NCBI GenBank assembly: GCA_009767595.1
Contig: VSDK01020320.1
Location: forward strand, 112,144-176,143
Length of the DNA: 64,000 nucleotides
Reading direction: 5' to 3'
From: Symbiodinium kawagutii
Lineage: Eukaryota > Sar > Dinophyceae > Suessiales > Symbiodiniaceae
Position numbers and translations under genes: made by a program. Positions 38,341 through 50,879 of the stretch are shown here, piece by piece. Numbering within the stretch: the first letter of the stretch is position 1; each line of letters starts with the position of its first letter. The notes beneath the pieces were generated by a model. That model was given only the letters and a program-made list of their open reading frames with translations, did no database searches and was not told the origin of the DNA.

Positions 38341-38529
38341 ATCAAGTGATTGTTCTGTCTGCTCAAAACACTACCAGCTCTGCAATCCCACCTGCAGTAG
38401 CCTCAAGCAAGAGCAAACAAGTCACTGAATAAAACCTTTAACCGCGAGTAACTGACACACGTCAAAAGACAAGTTTGGCAGTATAAGGCCAATTTCAATC
38501 GGGTCAATAGTCCTAAGGTGCGATGATGA

Positions 38530-38650
38530 CAAGCACGTCAACAGCGACAGAAAGAGCAACAGCAGCAACCTCAACAGTAGCACTAGCAACTGCAAGTGCC
38601 AGTAACATCAATAAGTCAATAAGAGCAACAACAAGAACAGCAGCAGCAGC

Positions 38651-38687
<37 letters not shown>

Positions 38688-38855
38688 CCATCAACATGCA
38701 ACGCACATACAACAACAATGATCAACGGGATCGAAACGAACAAAACAAGAAACACGACTGATTGCAGCCACAACTCCAAACCCGACCACAGTCGCGATCA
38801 CAACAGCCATTTCAGCAGCAGCAGTAGCAGCAGCAGCAGCGGCGGCGGCGGCAGC
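38530..38855. repeat. (CAA)n/(CAG)n/(GGC)n compound trinucleotide region
   Basis: Imperfect ACA/GCA units lead into an uninterrupted (CAA) run near 38650-38690. CAG units and a short GGC run follow near 38815-38855. Confidence 0.85.
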
Positions 38856-39169
38856 GATATCTCTCTACTGAGATTCCTCTCTACTGTTTTCATGGCTGCA
38901 GAGTTCCTACTTGCACAAAGGATCGCAAAGGTATCCCTAATCACTCGCATCAATGTTGTCTGAAGTATCAACCTCCAGCCAAGGCACCAAATAATCCATC
39001 CATCACAGGCAATCTGGGTGATTCTCTCTTTGCCGCAAGCTTGTGCTCATCGGCCAATGTCTCAATAAGCAGGCCAACGCCTGCTAAGCCCACACCTGGA
39101 GGCGAAAATGGAGGAAAATAGATGAACATAGAACATATGTCGCTGCAGAAACATGCACGCACATGGTAC

Positions 39170-40330
39170 TGTATCACAAATCATAGTCATGTGATTCCTT
39201 TTTTGTCATATAGTTGTGATATAGTATGATGTCGTGGGTGACCACATGCAAATGATTCAGGATGCATTCTGCTACGCATGTGTGTCCTGCCCAGCCCAGA
39301 GCTTTGACCACAGGTCTAGCACGCACAGGAGAAGATGATGTAGCGACAGCCAGAGGCAACGCATACAGAGCCTGCAACAATCTAACGCTCGCGGCAAGAG
39401 GCCATTCCTTTGTGCTTAAGCAACGCCAAAGAAGTGCATTTTGAATGTAACGCCAAAGAGTAATTCCGACATCTCTTTCGACTTGAATAATCCTTTTTCG
39501 TAGTTGGAAAAAAGAAACAAAAAACACAAAGCTGCTGACACTTCGGGCAAGGGACCTGTGAGAAGCTGACGCCCATGACAATTGCAAACTTGCTGCTCAA
39601 GCCCATCATGTCCGACCTCAATTTTCCCGTGCAGAAAGCTGCTAGAAGGATTGCTTGAGTTCAAGGAAGAATTGGCACTCTTGCGCACTTTCACAGGATA
39701 TTCTGCATCGGAATATCCATGTACAGTAGAGATCTCAACTTTTGAGCTGCCAACTTCAGCTGGAGAAGCTCAAATCTGGGCTTGTAGCTGTCCTCACCCT
39801 GCTGCCGCGCAAAAGTAGGAACACAGTTGCAATTTTGCAAATCTCTAATCAAGTAACGAGCATTCATGAGCCATCTGCTGCATCCATTTGCACCCGGAGC
39901 CTGTCTTCGAATCAGGAAGGTGGTGAGTCTGACCTTCGTGTCAGTACAATGTCAAAACATGCTTTCATACCGAGTGCTTGCGAGAAAAAACGCAAACCAA
40001 AGAAAATCTGACTATGGACATTCCAAACTAAAACACCTTATGACACATTGACATTCAGACTCTAAAAATATCTAAAAATATCTATTGCACTGTCAGAATG
40101 TGCACTTGCTTAGACAAGATGCTCCATATGCAGCATACAAACCGCAGCACGCCCAACCAAATGGTGTAACGGTCCTTGCGAGTCGCAAAGCTTGTCATCA
40201 GCACATCCAATGCTTCGCAGTGGGCGGCCTGTCCTCCTCTGTATCTTTGCCACCAAAGGGGCGAGCCCAGCATTCGCAGTCATACTCAAACCATAGCCCA
40301 GGCCGAAACTGTACCTAGCGGACAACCCAC
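39170..40330 (-). CDS. Unidentified coding stretches
   Basis: Minus frames at about 39230-39480 (WPLAASVRLLQALYALPLA), 39590-39790 (VEISTVHGYSDAEYPVKVRK) and 40110-40325 (GGQAAHCEALDVLMTSFATR and YSFGLGYGLSMTANAG) have good protein composition. No domain was identified. Confidence 0.4.
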
Positions 40331-40769
40331 CCTTTCAAGAGATGATTTTGACTAAGCAAACGGGCTTCTACTATCATTTTCTAGCTTTGTGATTTGATGA
40401 GAGTCCTGGAATAACACGGAAGCAAACGCCCGGCATACAATAAAGGCCAAGGTGCAAACCATTGCTGAAGCCGCCGGAACCTGTGAATGATCCAGAACAG
40501 AGCAAAGCCCTTGACAATTTGAAGATTACACCATCTTACACCATGTCTATCCATGTCTCATGTTTTATTGCTTTCTCTCTTTCCAAGTTGTGGACAAGCC
40601 AAGAACGTCAGCGGCCAGGAGGACATTGGCCAGTACGATGCTATCTTTCCCTGGGTTCAACATGGTTCAATAGCCAACGCATCAAATTTCAACTGCAAAG
40701 CTGCAATTCCCTTCTCCTGTACTCGAACTATGCCCACCACCAATACTGCCATCGCAGCCAGACTTTCGG

Positions 40770-42187
40770 ATGGCTATCGTGCGCGTTTTGAGAGCTGATG
40801 TGCAACAAGGGGACATGACGGGGACATGGCAGCGTTTCAACAAAGTCTCTGAGCTCAGACCGTTGCGACTGAACACAGCGAAGCACGGAATACGCTTTTC
40901 CTTGGTGCCTTGGGTGCCTTGCCGGAAGCCTTTTTCTGGAGAGCAAAGAAATGACGTGGAGCCACCGTCCTTGCGAGTTGCAATTGATGTATCTATTCTG
41001 ATCCTCGCAACGCTTCATGTATCCTCTATGTAATCTCTATCTGTTGATGCTGATGTTCTTTTAGCTGTGACCTGCGCTCTGGGAGCCAAGCTTTGCCATG
41101 GACAGTCGAAAAAAGGGCGTCTTGCACGCAAGGATCTGCACGCAGCGCAGTTTGAAGTGCCACGAAGTGACTCTGTGCTTCCTCGGTGCTGTGCCTTTTC
41201 CACTGAGAGGCCCATGACCTGCGATCAGGTCAGCGCCCACGGATCGAATACCAAAGTACCAAAGCAAATTCGCGACTGATTCAAACTCCGAAAGCACCAC
41301 AGCATCCACAGGCACTTCATGGATCTTCCTGACACTTCCATGCACTTCCATATTCTTGAAAAGGCATGGCACTGCATGGCAAACTTTGCGCTCGGCAACC
41401 GTTGCTCACCTCTTTGGCAAACCGAAGCTTTGGCTTCAAGCTTTCCTGCCTGGCTCTCTTGGGCCGACCACTGATCCAATACTTTGATCTTGCACAATCT
41501 TGCATACTTACAATGTAATGGCCGCATGGCCTTGACCAAATCTGCACGGATTGGTTTTTCAGTAGCTGTGGAAAGTCCTGTCGAGTGCACTGCTTTGCTG
41601 CAACCATTGCAATGTGACATGCAAAAGGAAAGGAAGGGAAAGGAAGGGAAGGGAAGGAAGGGAAAGGAAGGAAAGGAAGGGAACGGAAGGAAAGGAAGGG
41701 AACGGAAAGGAATGGAAGGAGCAGAAGCAAAGTCGGAGCTCAGCATTCCCAAAGACTTCGACTCAGGGCAAGGGCACCTCAGGACGCACCTTTGCCGTTT
41801 GCAACCAGAACCTTGGTGCACCGCTGCTGCCAGCTGTGCTCAGCGCCTTTCGGTGCAGCCCCGGACTCAAGAGCCGGTCTCAACGTTGTCAGGATCGGTC
41901 TGCAAAAGACCTGACGGAAAAGAAACCAAAAAAAATACATCCAAACTATTCCAAACTGATCAGAGTCTTCAAACTTCCCAATGTCTTGCTGCAAGGCACT
42001 GCAAGGCACTCCGCTCACAAAAAATGTGCCACCCCAGCATTCTCTGATTCTATTGGCTCTGCCCTGGGCGACCAAACCATGCCAATGACTTTTCAAAACA
42101 TCACAAGGCAGGTCGCACCTTCGGATATGCAGCGATGATTTCAGGCAAATCATCTTCTATGCCAACTTCAACTTCCAGGAAGCGAAC
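40770..42187 (-). CDS. Unidentified protein with three phase-matched exons
   Basis: Exon 42119-42187 encodes VRFLEVEVGIEDDLPEIIAA plus YPK (AG|G acceptor, GT donor, phase 0). Exon 41790-41910 encodes 40 codons starting VFCRPILTTLRPALESGAAP and ends at a GT donor in phase 1. Exon 41512-41597 starts in the matching phase and reads TRQDFPQLLKNQSVQIWS to a GTAAGT donor. Further frames at about 41400-41470 (GRPKRARQESLKPKLRFAKE), 41061-41340 and 40850-41000 probably continue the gene. The first exon resembles a thioredoxin-fold beta-alpha unit, but no CxxC is visible, so I leave it unnamed. Confidence 0.5.
41622..41722 (+). repeat. Pure purine tract (GGAAA/GGGAA)n
   Basis: About 100 bp containing almost only A and G on the plus strand. 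It lies in the intron between the exons 41790-41910 and 41512-41597. Confidence 0.95.
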
Positions 42188-42239
42188 CTGCTCGAAGTTG
42201 CAAAACATTGGAAACCATTTTACTACAATCAACCACGTA

Positions 42240-42870
42240 GCATCAACATATTTTGTTAACAATTGTTAACATGCCTCACCCCAGCCCAAGAAAATGCTTT
42301 GTACCAGCCCGACTGATCGAACACATGGAGAGATCGAGGGTTATGATAGAAATACTTTAAAACACAGACTACCAGAAAGTAGACTTGTGCTTGGAGACAA
42401 CTCGAGATAGACTGAGCCTTTTCTTTCAAAGTCTCCACAGAAAACACCTCCAGGACTTCCGGGCAGTCTGCAATTGTCCTTCCACGTCAGAAAAAAGTCA
42501 TATATACATTTGTAAAGACTGGAACCCTGCAAAGGTATACTGTGCTTCTCTGTCCTTTGCGATTTCCCAAAGCGTAGGCCATGCTGGCACTTATTGGATC
42601 AAGTTGCTTGTGTCCACGGCACTAGCATGTTCCCCTGTCCTTGCCAACTGCTGGGAATCCAACCCAACGTCTGTCTGAAGATAATCTCGCACCATCTGAC
42701 ACCTGCAACACAACCATGCGATATCGCTCACTAAAAATACTAGACATATCTACACATCACAAGACCTCATTGATTCCCTTGATTACATTTCGCTTCAGGC
42801 GGCCTTGACAGTGGAGGCACACGTTCTCCGCTGATTGACCAAAACTTTTCCACCTGAACCACACATAACC
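42240..42870. other. No confident gene
   Basis: No domain or consistent splice signals seen. Confidence 0.4.
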
Positions 42871-42878
42871 AAAACGCA

Positions 42879-43740
42879 TCAGCACATTCTCTTGATTCTG
42901 CTTGATTCTGTTTGGTGATGCTGAGAGGCATGGTGATCAATTGTCTGAGTCTTCAAAGCCTTCCGGAGCTGCTTGGCAGATAAGCCGATGTCTAAGAGAA
43001 ACTCCTGCGGTTTCAGATCCGAAAGCATTTGCAGCACAGGTACTCCTATCATCAAGATCAGGACACGATTAATGTCCTTTGTCTCCGAAGGCTTCTGACC
43101 AGGCTCCTCCAAGCCAATGCACTATGGATGTATACTTTATTCGGATACACACTCATATATGCAGAGACAGATTCAAAACACATGCGTAACTATTTTTTGA
43201 GTCGATCAAATAAATCATCATACACGCAAACTATCTACATGAATATGTGGTATCATGTAGTCATTGCTGTAGTGTATGTGTAGCATTAGCTGCATGCTGA
43301 AACTAATTTGTTGCAACACACTGTCGCCACTTCTGCATCGCAGCAGTCCTCTCTGCTTTCAAACGTGCCAACATCCTGGGGACAAGTACAGAAAACGTCT
43401 AGGAAATAGTGTTCACGGTACACTGGTCCTCGTTGATCCGATCTCGCAATAAATTGAGACAGCTGTGAGGCTTCAAGATTCGATGACTTTGACGTCAAAG
43501 GCTCTTTGCTCATTTGAAACATGGCTTCTTGGTTGTCATTTTCAAACCCCTCCAGCACATATAGAAAGAACTGAGAGGTTTACTGGTGAAACGATGTTCA
43601 TGCATCACAAGGTAGACCTTTTGCCATGGGATGTGGATGTCAAAGGTTGTATGTGGAAACGACTCATGCAAGAGTCCTCAAGTTCATCAGCAAAGTCTGC
43701 CTCGTTCAGACTGGAAACTGCTCTTTAACTCGTCAATCTA
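42879..43740 (-). CDS. Unidentified coding stretches
   Basis: Minus frames at 42900-43112 (VLQMLSDLKPQEFLLDIGL then SAKQLRKALK), 43380-43558 (NDNQEAMFQMSKEPLTS, RSDQRGPVYREHYF) and 43610-43730 (SLNEADFADELEDSCMSR). Composition and strand suggest one gene; the family is unknown. Confidence 0.4.
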
Positions 43741-43744
43741 CCTA

Positions 43745-45360
43745 GCTGTTTAAACTTGAGTCAACCATTTAACAAATCTGAAACCAACACAATACAGAGG
43801 ACCAACAATGCTTAACGATGAGTTGTGCACTTGGTCGCACAAACATATAGCACAAAACACACCATGCTGCATGCAAACCACCAAAATGCAATAACACCAT
43901 GGCATGAGTCTGAAATGCAACGAGAGTATCGCGTGGGAACTCAAAAAAAATCTCAAAACATCCACTGTATGCACATGTATGCACTTTGTTTCACAGATTT
44001 ATCACACATATATTTATGAGTATTTAATTTATCTATCAATCGAAATATTATTGTCATAATCACACATAATACTTGCAAAACTACTCCGTAACCACAACTT
44101 GGCAGGAAACGACCTCTACGCACGGAAACTCTCAAAGAATCCAAAAAAACTTCTCAGTCACGTCCCTTTGCAAACGGGTGAGTGTAGATACGGTATCGCG
44201 AACAGGTCAACTATCTACAAGTAGCCAACATTAAATGGATCGCAAACATGTGTTAAAACAACACTCGCCATGATGAGCAGGGCTTTGAAAGTAGAGCAAC
44301 ACGCAACGGTCTTTGCTCGGAGAAGTCTTGCGATTCTGCTCGGGCGGAAATACCCTTGGGCGAGTGGCATGAGCGCGGTATTGTGCAAGATGTAACAAAA
44401 TCTGCATATCTGCACAACAAACGCATCTTATGCAAGGTATAACTTGAGTGTTTTTTCTTTTTGTGGGTGTGCATGTGGAAGTCTTTGCGTGGAACCAGTA
44501 TTACGAACTATCATGTTATTTTCTTTTCATATCCTGATCAAGTTTGAAAGCAGGGAGACTCCCTGACTTGTAACTGTGGTAATCCCTGCTGTTACACACT
44601 ACTCTGAACGTAGAATCCACGCGCGTATGTACAAAATTGTGATTACCTTCGCTCTTTAGGGTTTCAACATTATTGAAAGGACTGTCAGGCCGTTCTCAGG
44701 CTTGTCCAGACTAATTTTGTCCAACCCGTCTAATGTCGCGACCTAGGAGTCGATTATACGTGCCCTCGCAGTCAATGTGTGTGTGCATGAATGAAGCCCA
44801 TGCATCTGCACAAGAAAATGTATGATTACAGGCACAGTTTCAACAAAAATGCAAAAACTCTGCGAGTTGTCATTGAAACCTCCTGAAAATGACATCTGTA
44901 CTGCTACTATCTGCTACTCTTAGGCTTGAATCCCATCATTCCACAAAGTCAGTTCACATGATGGACCACTGGATGTGCACTTCCTTGACATTTGAGCGGC
45001 ATTTTCATGCAGAAATCTCTGGCCTTTGCCCTGGACAAAGTTCGAGATCTCCACCTGCACATGTTGAATTTCATGTGGATGGCGCTGTTCAAACAGCTCT
45101 GTCCTTTGTGTTCCGTGCTCTGTGTGTGTGGGTTTGTGCGGGACGGGTGTCCTGCCATACTGGTTGAAACAAGAATCTACCTGGCAGGTCGGCGAAAAAA
45201 ACTCTTTTTCATGAAAAGGCACGATTTGACGAGCAATGTGGGAATTCCAATTCTGTGGGTTTCGCTGTACATGTATATATTATGTGTGTGTGTGTGTATC
45301 TGTGCCATTCTGATTCAATATGATTCAATATGATTCATGAACATTAATGAACATTAATGA
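43745..45360. other. No confident gene
   Basis: Mostly spacer. The minus frame at 44920-45222 is open but not recognised, and the plus strand is also open there. Confidence 0.35.
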
Positions 45361-45369
45361 TGCAAGATT

Positions 45370-46440
45370 TTCAGCCAAAAACCATCCATGGAATCCACAT
45401 CCTTCCATGATCTCGCCTCCAAGATGCAGCAACAGCCACCCCGGCCAAAGCACGGAGGCCTCGGCCCTGAGGCGACGGGGCAGACTGTTACAGCTGTGGT
45501 TTCGGCACCTGCCATCCTTTGCCTACATTGAAGCCATCATTTGCAAGTCCAGCATCCAGAAAAATATTGAAACTTATTAACTTATTGAAATGATCTGAGA
45601 TGGTAGTTTTGCAAAGATTTCAAAGACATAAATACCCAATCTTGAAAACATCCAAACATTTCTTGCTGATTCTGCACTTTTTGCTCGATCCCCAAGACCC
45701 TGAAAGGCCTGAAACTCTTCTGCGGTTGGTCTTGCCCGCCCAATGGTAGCCTGAGTATCTCGCAGGCCATTGTCGGCAGTCTTTTGGTTACATGAACAAG
45801 TTCTCTTAGACCCTGTGATGTGATAGCAATGCGTGTGCTCGTTTGCACCTTTTCACTCGAGACGCCTCCGCACAGTTCTGTTGTCTTGAGGTCCAGACCC
45901 GACGTGAACTGGATGTTGCATGACCTTGCCGAATGCTTGACCTTTCACGGAGCAGCACATACGATTGGGAGATAGTAAACAAGATGAACATGGGAAATTT
46001 TGTGAAACGCCTGGCATTGTCTAGCCACATTGACCATGCTTCCTTCCACGCATGAAGCATTATTAAGCATCCTTATCGGTATTATGTACGTCTTGATTTT
46101 TTTTCGCACACTGACTTACACATTTCCAACATTTTCCACTTGATTCTTTGATTGTGTATCTGTCCTTCCTGTTTGTGCAGTCTTGGAAACCGGCCAGGCA
46201 TCCACATTTGAAAGTGGCACGGCTCGAAGCAAAGGGCCAGTGGCAATCATTGCGCCAAAAAGAAACTGAGAAAATTTTCTTTTCCATTCTATTCCGTGCG
46301 CTGATCAGTTCCATCCGCAACAAAGCAAAGGTTTTGAATATGTTTCGATGTATCTGCGAGGTCATGTTGAGTCTGCAATGTGTTGAGCATCTCAAGCCAT
46401 TGTTTGAGTTTACTCTCAAGTTGCCTTCCATCACCGTATC
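45370..46440 (-). CDS. Unidentified coding stretches including a probable coiled coil
   Basis: The frame at about 46310-46440 reads GRQLESKLKQWLEMLNTLQT followed by HDLADTSKHIQNL, with coiled-coil character. The frame at 45680-45930 reads SGLDLKTTELCGGVSSEK, then RIAITSQGLRELVHVTKR and LPTMACEILRLPLGGQ. These are strongly protein-like and on the array strand. Function unknown. Confidence 0.45.
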
Positions 46441-46449
46441 ATTCCCTTC

Positions 46450-47570
46450 TCTGTGCTCTTGAGCATGACAAATGGAATGGTTCGGAATGGTGATATAGGC
46501 GATTGAATTGCATCTATTGTTAAGAAGTTTGCAACGGGTTCATGAAATCAGTGTGAACGCGAATAGAAACAACTTTCCGGATCTTTCCGGTCAGTTCAAA
46601 ATTCTAGATATGTCAAGACTATCCACACGGTAACATAGCCAAACACGACCAACTGGGGTACATAGGCCAAGCTTTGTCTGATCGATCTGCGGCAAGGCCA
46701 AGTAGTTGCCAATAGACCTCAAGAGGTCAAGTAGGTCAAGCAATGTCAAGCAGTACGTCCAGTCGTGTCCAGTTGTTCCTTACATTTCCTTACTGTGTCA
46801 ACATGATCTACAATAGATCTGTGTCCATCTGTGTCCCGCAACTGCTAAACATTGCTGAACCAAGGATACTGCTATGGAAGCGAAATTGATGTTGTCAAGT
46901 GACAGTGCCTCCAGCTCACTTGTCACAGTGCAGCGACAACGAAATGGTTTATGGAATGAAGTTGGACATGCTCACAAACCTATGGAATCCCATACTCACG
47001 ATCTCAAAAAGGATCTAAGTCGGCTTTAGTACCGCCCTTCAGCTGTCCTTCTCAATGAGGAAGCAACTTAAAGGGCAGTCCTTGCAACATCTGGAGATAA
47101 ATAAATATGGATCATATGGAAGACTCACAATGGGTGCACGGTGCCCCGAACAACCCCTGTTCACAGCTGCAGTATGAAATCCTCGATGTCTTCCACCGTC
47201 CTCCATCGCAATGCCTGGGCTTCAACTCTGATTGTGGGTCAATGCAATGCTACCCGACCGGCACACCTGCATGGTTCTTGGTCACACACGCACAATGGCA
47301 CAGCGGGACCAAAGCAACACAAACATCTTTTGAAAAGCTGCGGAAGCTTCATAGGAAGCTCGACTGTAACACTGTACAAGTCAACAGCCTTCCAGTGAAG
47401 GATGATGGCAAAAAGTCGAAGAAGGCAAATGAATGTAAATGATTAGATAATTGATGATAACTGATCAGAATTGATGAAAATTGATGATAACGATAATTGT
47501 CTGTCAACTCTTCTGCCTTCTTCAACTCCATGTCAGCAATCAACTTAGAATCATTCTCAGGGCTGGAACC
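46450..47570. other. No confident gene
   Basis: A plus-strand frame (47107-47442) is open but conflicts with open minus frames, and neither shows a domain. Confidence 0.35.
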
Positions 47571-48548
47571 TCACCCATTGTCGTCCCAAGACAACTGCAA
47601 CTCGTATTGGAACTGGTCAGCTTCGTGCACATCACACACTTGACTCACATCCGACATTGACTGAATCACAGAAATGGCTGGGGAAGCGCCGGAGGAAGTC
47701 TCTGAAGAACCGCTTGCAGTTCTTTCCACCTCTTCTGTCTCCTCTTTTTGGACAGGATCTGCCATGGGTTCTTCAGCTTCCCAATCCCATGTGATATCCC
47801 ATTCACAGAATTCCTCCTCCTCGCCACATCCTTCACATTCCACAAAGGTAGATAGGTCACTTTCAGACAGACTTCGTGACCTTGTACTCAATATGTCATG
47901 ATTGCATGCAAAGAGGGCTGGAAAAATCTTTCCTGGCTCAGCTGGGAGTCGAAGTCTTGCAACGAATCGATGATCGATCAAGCGGACTCTTGACATGAGC
48001 ATCTCCACCTGAGCCATGACAACATCGGGCACTCCAAATGGAAGCCAGCAGAAAATGATGAACTCATGTGGAGACACGCTCGAGAATCTCAGCCATGTCT
48101 GTGACTTGACAATTTTGCATAGGATTGTTTGGGTCAGTGTGTGCTGTAGTGAATCAATCTCAGTTCCTTCCACGAGTGGTACGCGGACAACCTGTACACA
48201 AGTCAGCGTTCCATCCCATGTCTCGAACATTCCATCAGGCGTTCCAGGAGGCATCCGGCCCCCGAATGAGCGGACAAGCTCCTGCTCTGACCACGTTCGA
48301 CGGACCTCTAGACCGAGACAACAATCGTCCATTGCCATCTCTTCCGCTCTCAGATTGAATGGATCCGAGTTCAGACTCTGAGAGCCGCCAGGACGATCTA
48401 TTGGGCTTCGGATCATAGGCTGGCAATTGATGGGGCCTGATGGCCCCAGCATGGCAGAGGTCTCCACAGTCTCCTGAACCTCCAAAGTCTGAGGTCTCAA
48501 AGCAACTGATGCCAACGGCGTTGCCAGCGATGCCAGAGTGAGTTCCAT
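47571..48548 (-). CDS. Intronless 325-aa protein of unknown function
   Basis: A single uninterrupted frame. The first 75 residues are low-complexity. Residues about 110-215 look like a compact domain (VQVVRVPLVEGTEIDSLQHT, SPHEFIIFCWLPFGVPDVVM, RVRLIDHRFVARLRLPAEPG). The C-terminal third is acidic and Trp/Glu-rich (CEGCGEEEEFCEWDITWDWE). I recall similar 'HEF.IF.WLPFGVP' proteins only from dinoflagellates, and cannot check this here. The start is Met at 48548, because an in-frame TGA lies just upstream. An overlapping Ala/Gly-rich frame (48235-48639) in another phase could be a spliced N-terminus. Like the thioesterase gene, it lacks introns. Confidence 0.7.
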   Translation of the reverse strand: MELTLASLATPLASVALRPQTLEVQETVETSAMLGPSGPINCQPMIRSPIDRPGGSQSLNSDPFNLRAEEMAMDDCCLGLEVRRTWSEQELVRSFGGRMPPGTPDGMFETWDGTLTCVQVVRVPLVEGTEIDSLQHTLTQTILCKIVKSQTWLRFSSVSPHEFIIFCWLPFGVPDVVMAQVEMLMSRVRLIDHRFVARLRLPAEPGKIFPALFACNHDILSTRSRSLSESDLSTFVECEGCGEEEEFCEWDITWDWEAEEPMADPVQKEETEEVERTASGSSETSSGASPAISVIQSMSDVSQVCDVHEADQFQYELQLSWDDNG

Positions 48549-48879
48549 CCATTGCGGTCATTGCAGATGTTGATACAGCCGCTGCTCCCTGGCCACTCGC
48601 ACCCACCGCCATACCAGATGCCATGGTCTGCACAGTCAAAGGGACAACTGAACTAAAATCTAATTAGCCAGCATAACACGCTTGAACCAGCATTCCAATG
48701 GTTCATAATGGTTCCCAATTGTCATTGTTTGACTTTCCAAACCTGAAAATGGCGCCTGCAACAACAGGGAGGATTCTCTATGAAAATAACATTTCAGATG
48801 ATATCAGGTGATTTGACCACAAAGACGTAAATGTCAAGCACTGCGGAGAGACTCTAATACCAAGCAAACCAATAACTAC

Positions 48880-49760
48880 AAAACATATCCAAACATCACG
48901 TGCAAACCACATATAACACACACAAATATACAGTCATTCAGAACTAAACAACCCAAAACAAAGCACACAGCAAACTACACAAACAAACACACGCGCAAAA
49001 CAGGCCAGGACATGACAGGGAGCGGACTATACGGGATGAGATGGGACAGGACGTGAGAGATAGCTAGACTGAGCGACACAAACAAGCAACACCCAAAAAC
49101 CAAGCAACCAACCAAACAAACACAAACTCACACCCAAACACCAACAAACGACAAACTAAGAATCAACCCAACAACAAACTAAACATTTAAAATCCTCAAA
49201 CTACTAAATGCATAAACACGCACAAACCAACAAAAACATGTCACCAAACCAAAAACACAGCACGAAAGTAATCTATTCATTCTATTCAGCGAATGAGGTG
49301 GAACCAACCAAAATCAACCAAGGACTGAGCGTACAAATCTAATAACCGGCTCAACAAACAAATGCAAACAAACACACAAACAAATATAGGATTTCCGTGA
49401 CTGAAACGCGAGAGAAATGGAAACCCTGGAATATAAATAGAATGGAAAAGAATGCTGCCTCACACACACACACATGCACGTGTGCGTGCACCCCCCCCCA
49501 CACACACACACACACACACGCGCATGCACATCGCCAGATCACAAACACATAGACACATGCAGCCACACGCAAACACCCAAACGACTCAAGCATCAAAACC
49601 AAAAAAGAAAGCATACACACACAACCCAATCAACCGTTCACGAACAAGCAAACAAACTGGCACACAGTCTACATTCTGATCAGAACAGCTACACGGACCA
49701 ACAAACGGACAAATCAACAAGACAAGAATGAAACAGCCAAAAAAACTACCACGGAAATGT
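48880..49760. repeat. A/C-rich, T-poor low-complexity block with (CA)n
   Basis: Nearly 0.9 kb in which the plus strand is dominated by AAC, ACA, CAC and CAA words and is poor in T and G. Denser (CA)n runs and a C9 tract lie at about 49455-49520. No gene recognised. Confidence 0.8.
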
Positions 49761-49769
49761 ACAAGCAGT

Positions 49770-50870
49770 CCACCCAGCCAATTACAGAACAAATCAAACC
49801 AAGCAGAACAAACCATTCGGATGTGGGGATTTGATGAGCTTGAAACTTTTCTACGATGCCAATCAATGCCACATGCAAGGTTTGAAATCCAAAATGCTAA
49901 TACCCTGTCAGATGAGAGGTGAGAGCTCAAATTGCTGCAATTATCATGCAGAATAAGAGGGGCGAGCTCCAAACTGGTGCAAATACCATGGAGAATAGGA
50001 GGTGGGATAGAAACATATAGAACCATAAGAAGCATTACGAAGCTCTTGTCCTTCGAATTTCACAATGCTGCAAGTGCCATGCCCAATCAAGTGAGTTGTG
50101 AAGCAGTTGAGTTGAGGATGTGTTATGCGGCGAGTTATGCGGGTCGTTCTTGCGGTGTGGTGAGGTGCCGGCCCTTGCTGTTGCACGTTTCGTTTCTTTT
50201 GGTTTCTCTGTTTGTATTCTTGTTTTCTTCTCATTTTATCTCATTATGCTCTATTCTTGTACTTTCTCTTTTTTCATCTTTTTCTCTCTCATTGTCTTTA
50301 GCGGTTCTCTTTCTTTAGGTGGGTGGATATTTGCCAAGGTCATATTGTCATCAAGTCCTGTAAGTCTACCCAGCAATGCGGCACGGAGCATGGGTGCGGC
50401 AATGCAATTAACGTTTCTCCCAGAGGCACCGCGGCACAGCGCACCATAAACAGTCCAGATTGAAGCACTGATTCTGCTGAAAGCTGTAAACCACACTACA
50501 AGGTGGGCCCTACATAGAATCGAGATGCGTGCACTGCTGCAACACGCACAGTGCAGGGGCGAGATGCACAGAATGTAATTACTGTTCCATCCGTGCCCCA
50601 GAAATACAAACCCCACAAGTACCCAAACCAGCCGCCTGTAAAAAAAACACGAACCACACTGAAAGAATCGAAACAGCAAGCAGCTAGACACGATTCAAGG
50701 ACCAGCCAAGCGAAAGAAAACACGATGCCACAATCGGCAAAGAAATACATGGCAAGAAGATGCAAGAAGCAAGGCCCCTCAGCGAAATAACTCGTGCACT
50801 GACAAATTGCTACACAGACTGAATCGGACGAATCTAATCCAGAAAGTCAACATACTCCAGAGTTTTCCTG
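49770..50870. other. No confident gene
   Basis: Open frames occur on both strands. The T-rich stretch at 50190-50320 gives hydrophobic pseudo-frames. Confidence 0.4.
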
Positions 50871-50879
50871 ATGACTGAC

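Noticed and set aside
41225..41821. 198-aa minus ORF as a single-exon gene
   Set aside because: It runs through the polypyrimidine tract. Phase and splice signals instead support separate exons on either side.
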